DNA of 56,969 nt, taken from the NCBI RefSeq assembly GCF_000160755.1, contig NZ_GG668578.1, positions 598,457 to 655,425 on the forward strand, written 5' to 3'. A model generated the notes under the pieces. It ran no database searches. It was given only the letters and a program-made list of their open reading frames with translations, and was not told the DNA's origin. Position 1 is the first letter of the stretch. Every line of letters begins with the position of its first letter. A program made the position numbers and the translations under genes. Source of the stretch: Proteus mirabilis ATCC 29906. Lineage in GTDB: Bacteria > Pseudomonadota > Gammaproteobacteria > Enterobacterales > Enterobacteriaceae. Shown here in pieces: positions 56,901 to 56,969 of this stretch.

Positions 56901-56969
56901 TATCAACGAAAAATAGATAGTAAAATTGCCCTCATCTAGAGCATGCTTAAATTCACAGGATTAGTTTTC

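Noticed and set aside
1-56969. Mobile elements, prophage, CRISPR arrays, tRNA or rRNA genes
   Set aside because: No transposase or integrase motifs, no regularly spaced repeat-spacer series and no clover-leaf-like sequence with a CCA end were noticed. The only short-period repeats are those reported in zntA and upstream of the pxp-like operon.

Overview
The window is chromosomal DNA from an AT-rich enteric gammaproteobacterium. Gene order (ftsY-rsmD-yhhL-yhhM-yhhN-zntA, epmA-frdABCD-sugE) and protein sequences are those of Enterobacterales. The base composition and gene set point to Morganellaceae, most likely Proteus; the genus is an inference. I see no prophage, transposase, CRISPR array, rRNA or tRNA, and the window reads as core chromosome with some lineage-specific blocks.

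Layout. 1-5.2 kb: the 5' end of ftsY, rsmD, three small yhh membrane or envelope genes, and zntA behind a MerR/ZntR-type promoter. 5.2-9.5 kb: an RND efflux pump operon. 10.2-11.4 kb: tusA, and yhhQ behind a preQ1-I riboswitch. 11.7-20.1 kb: glycerol and glycerol-3-phosphate use (gldA, glpACB, glpTQ) around a shared CRP/GlpR/FNR region. 20.3-25.6 kb: epmA and the fumarate reductase operon frdABCD. 25.6-26.1 kb: the guanidinium exporter gene sugE/gdx behind a two-hairpin guanidine-II riboswitch. 26.1-32.9 kb: a formate-hydrogenlyase-related block with hydN-hypA-hypC, a short fhlA, a 2-oxoglutarate/Fe(II) dioxygenase gene, and fdhF, which carries an in-frame UGA for selenocysteine. 33.2-36.2 kb: eptB and an exported FMN alpha-hydroxyacid oxidase. 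36.6-47.5 kb: narK-narGHJI and narXL, which are divergent. 47.5-50.1 kb: a LysR regulator, a PACE-family exporter, a small orphan gene and a TSUP permease. 50.3-56.9 kb: a 5-oxoprolinase-like operon (NRAMP-like transporter, PxpA, fused PxpB-PxpC, biotin carboxylase with biotin carrier domain) with a divergent GntR regulator.

The middle of the window is an anaerobic respiration and fermentation neighbourhood. GlpABC oxidises glycerol-3-phosphate, FrdABCD and NarGHI use fumarate and nitrate, and FdhF/HydN/Hyp belong to formate and hydrogen metabolism. FNR-like, NarL-like, IHF-like and sigma-54/FhlA-like sites are visible at the expected places.

The most unusual system is the last operon. It joins a biotin carboxylase/biotin carrier protein to the KipI-KipA module, which is homologous to the carboxyltransferase half of urea carboxylase, and to a PxpA hydrolase. 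This suggests a biotin-dependent route for a lactam or amide substrate. Other strong observations are two riboswitches that appear to control Shine-Dalgarno access, a matching three-half-site element upstream of both sigma-54 promoters, and an FhlA without the N-terminal region of the E. coli protein.
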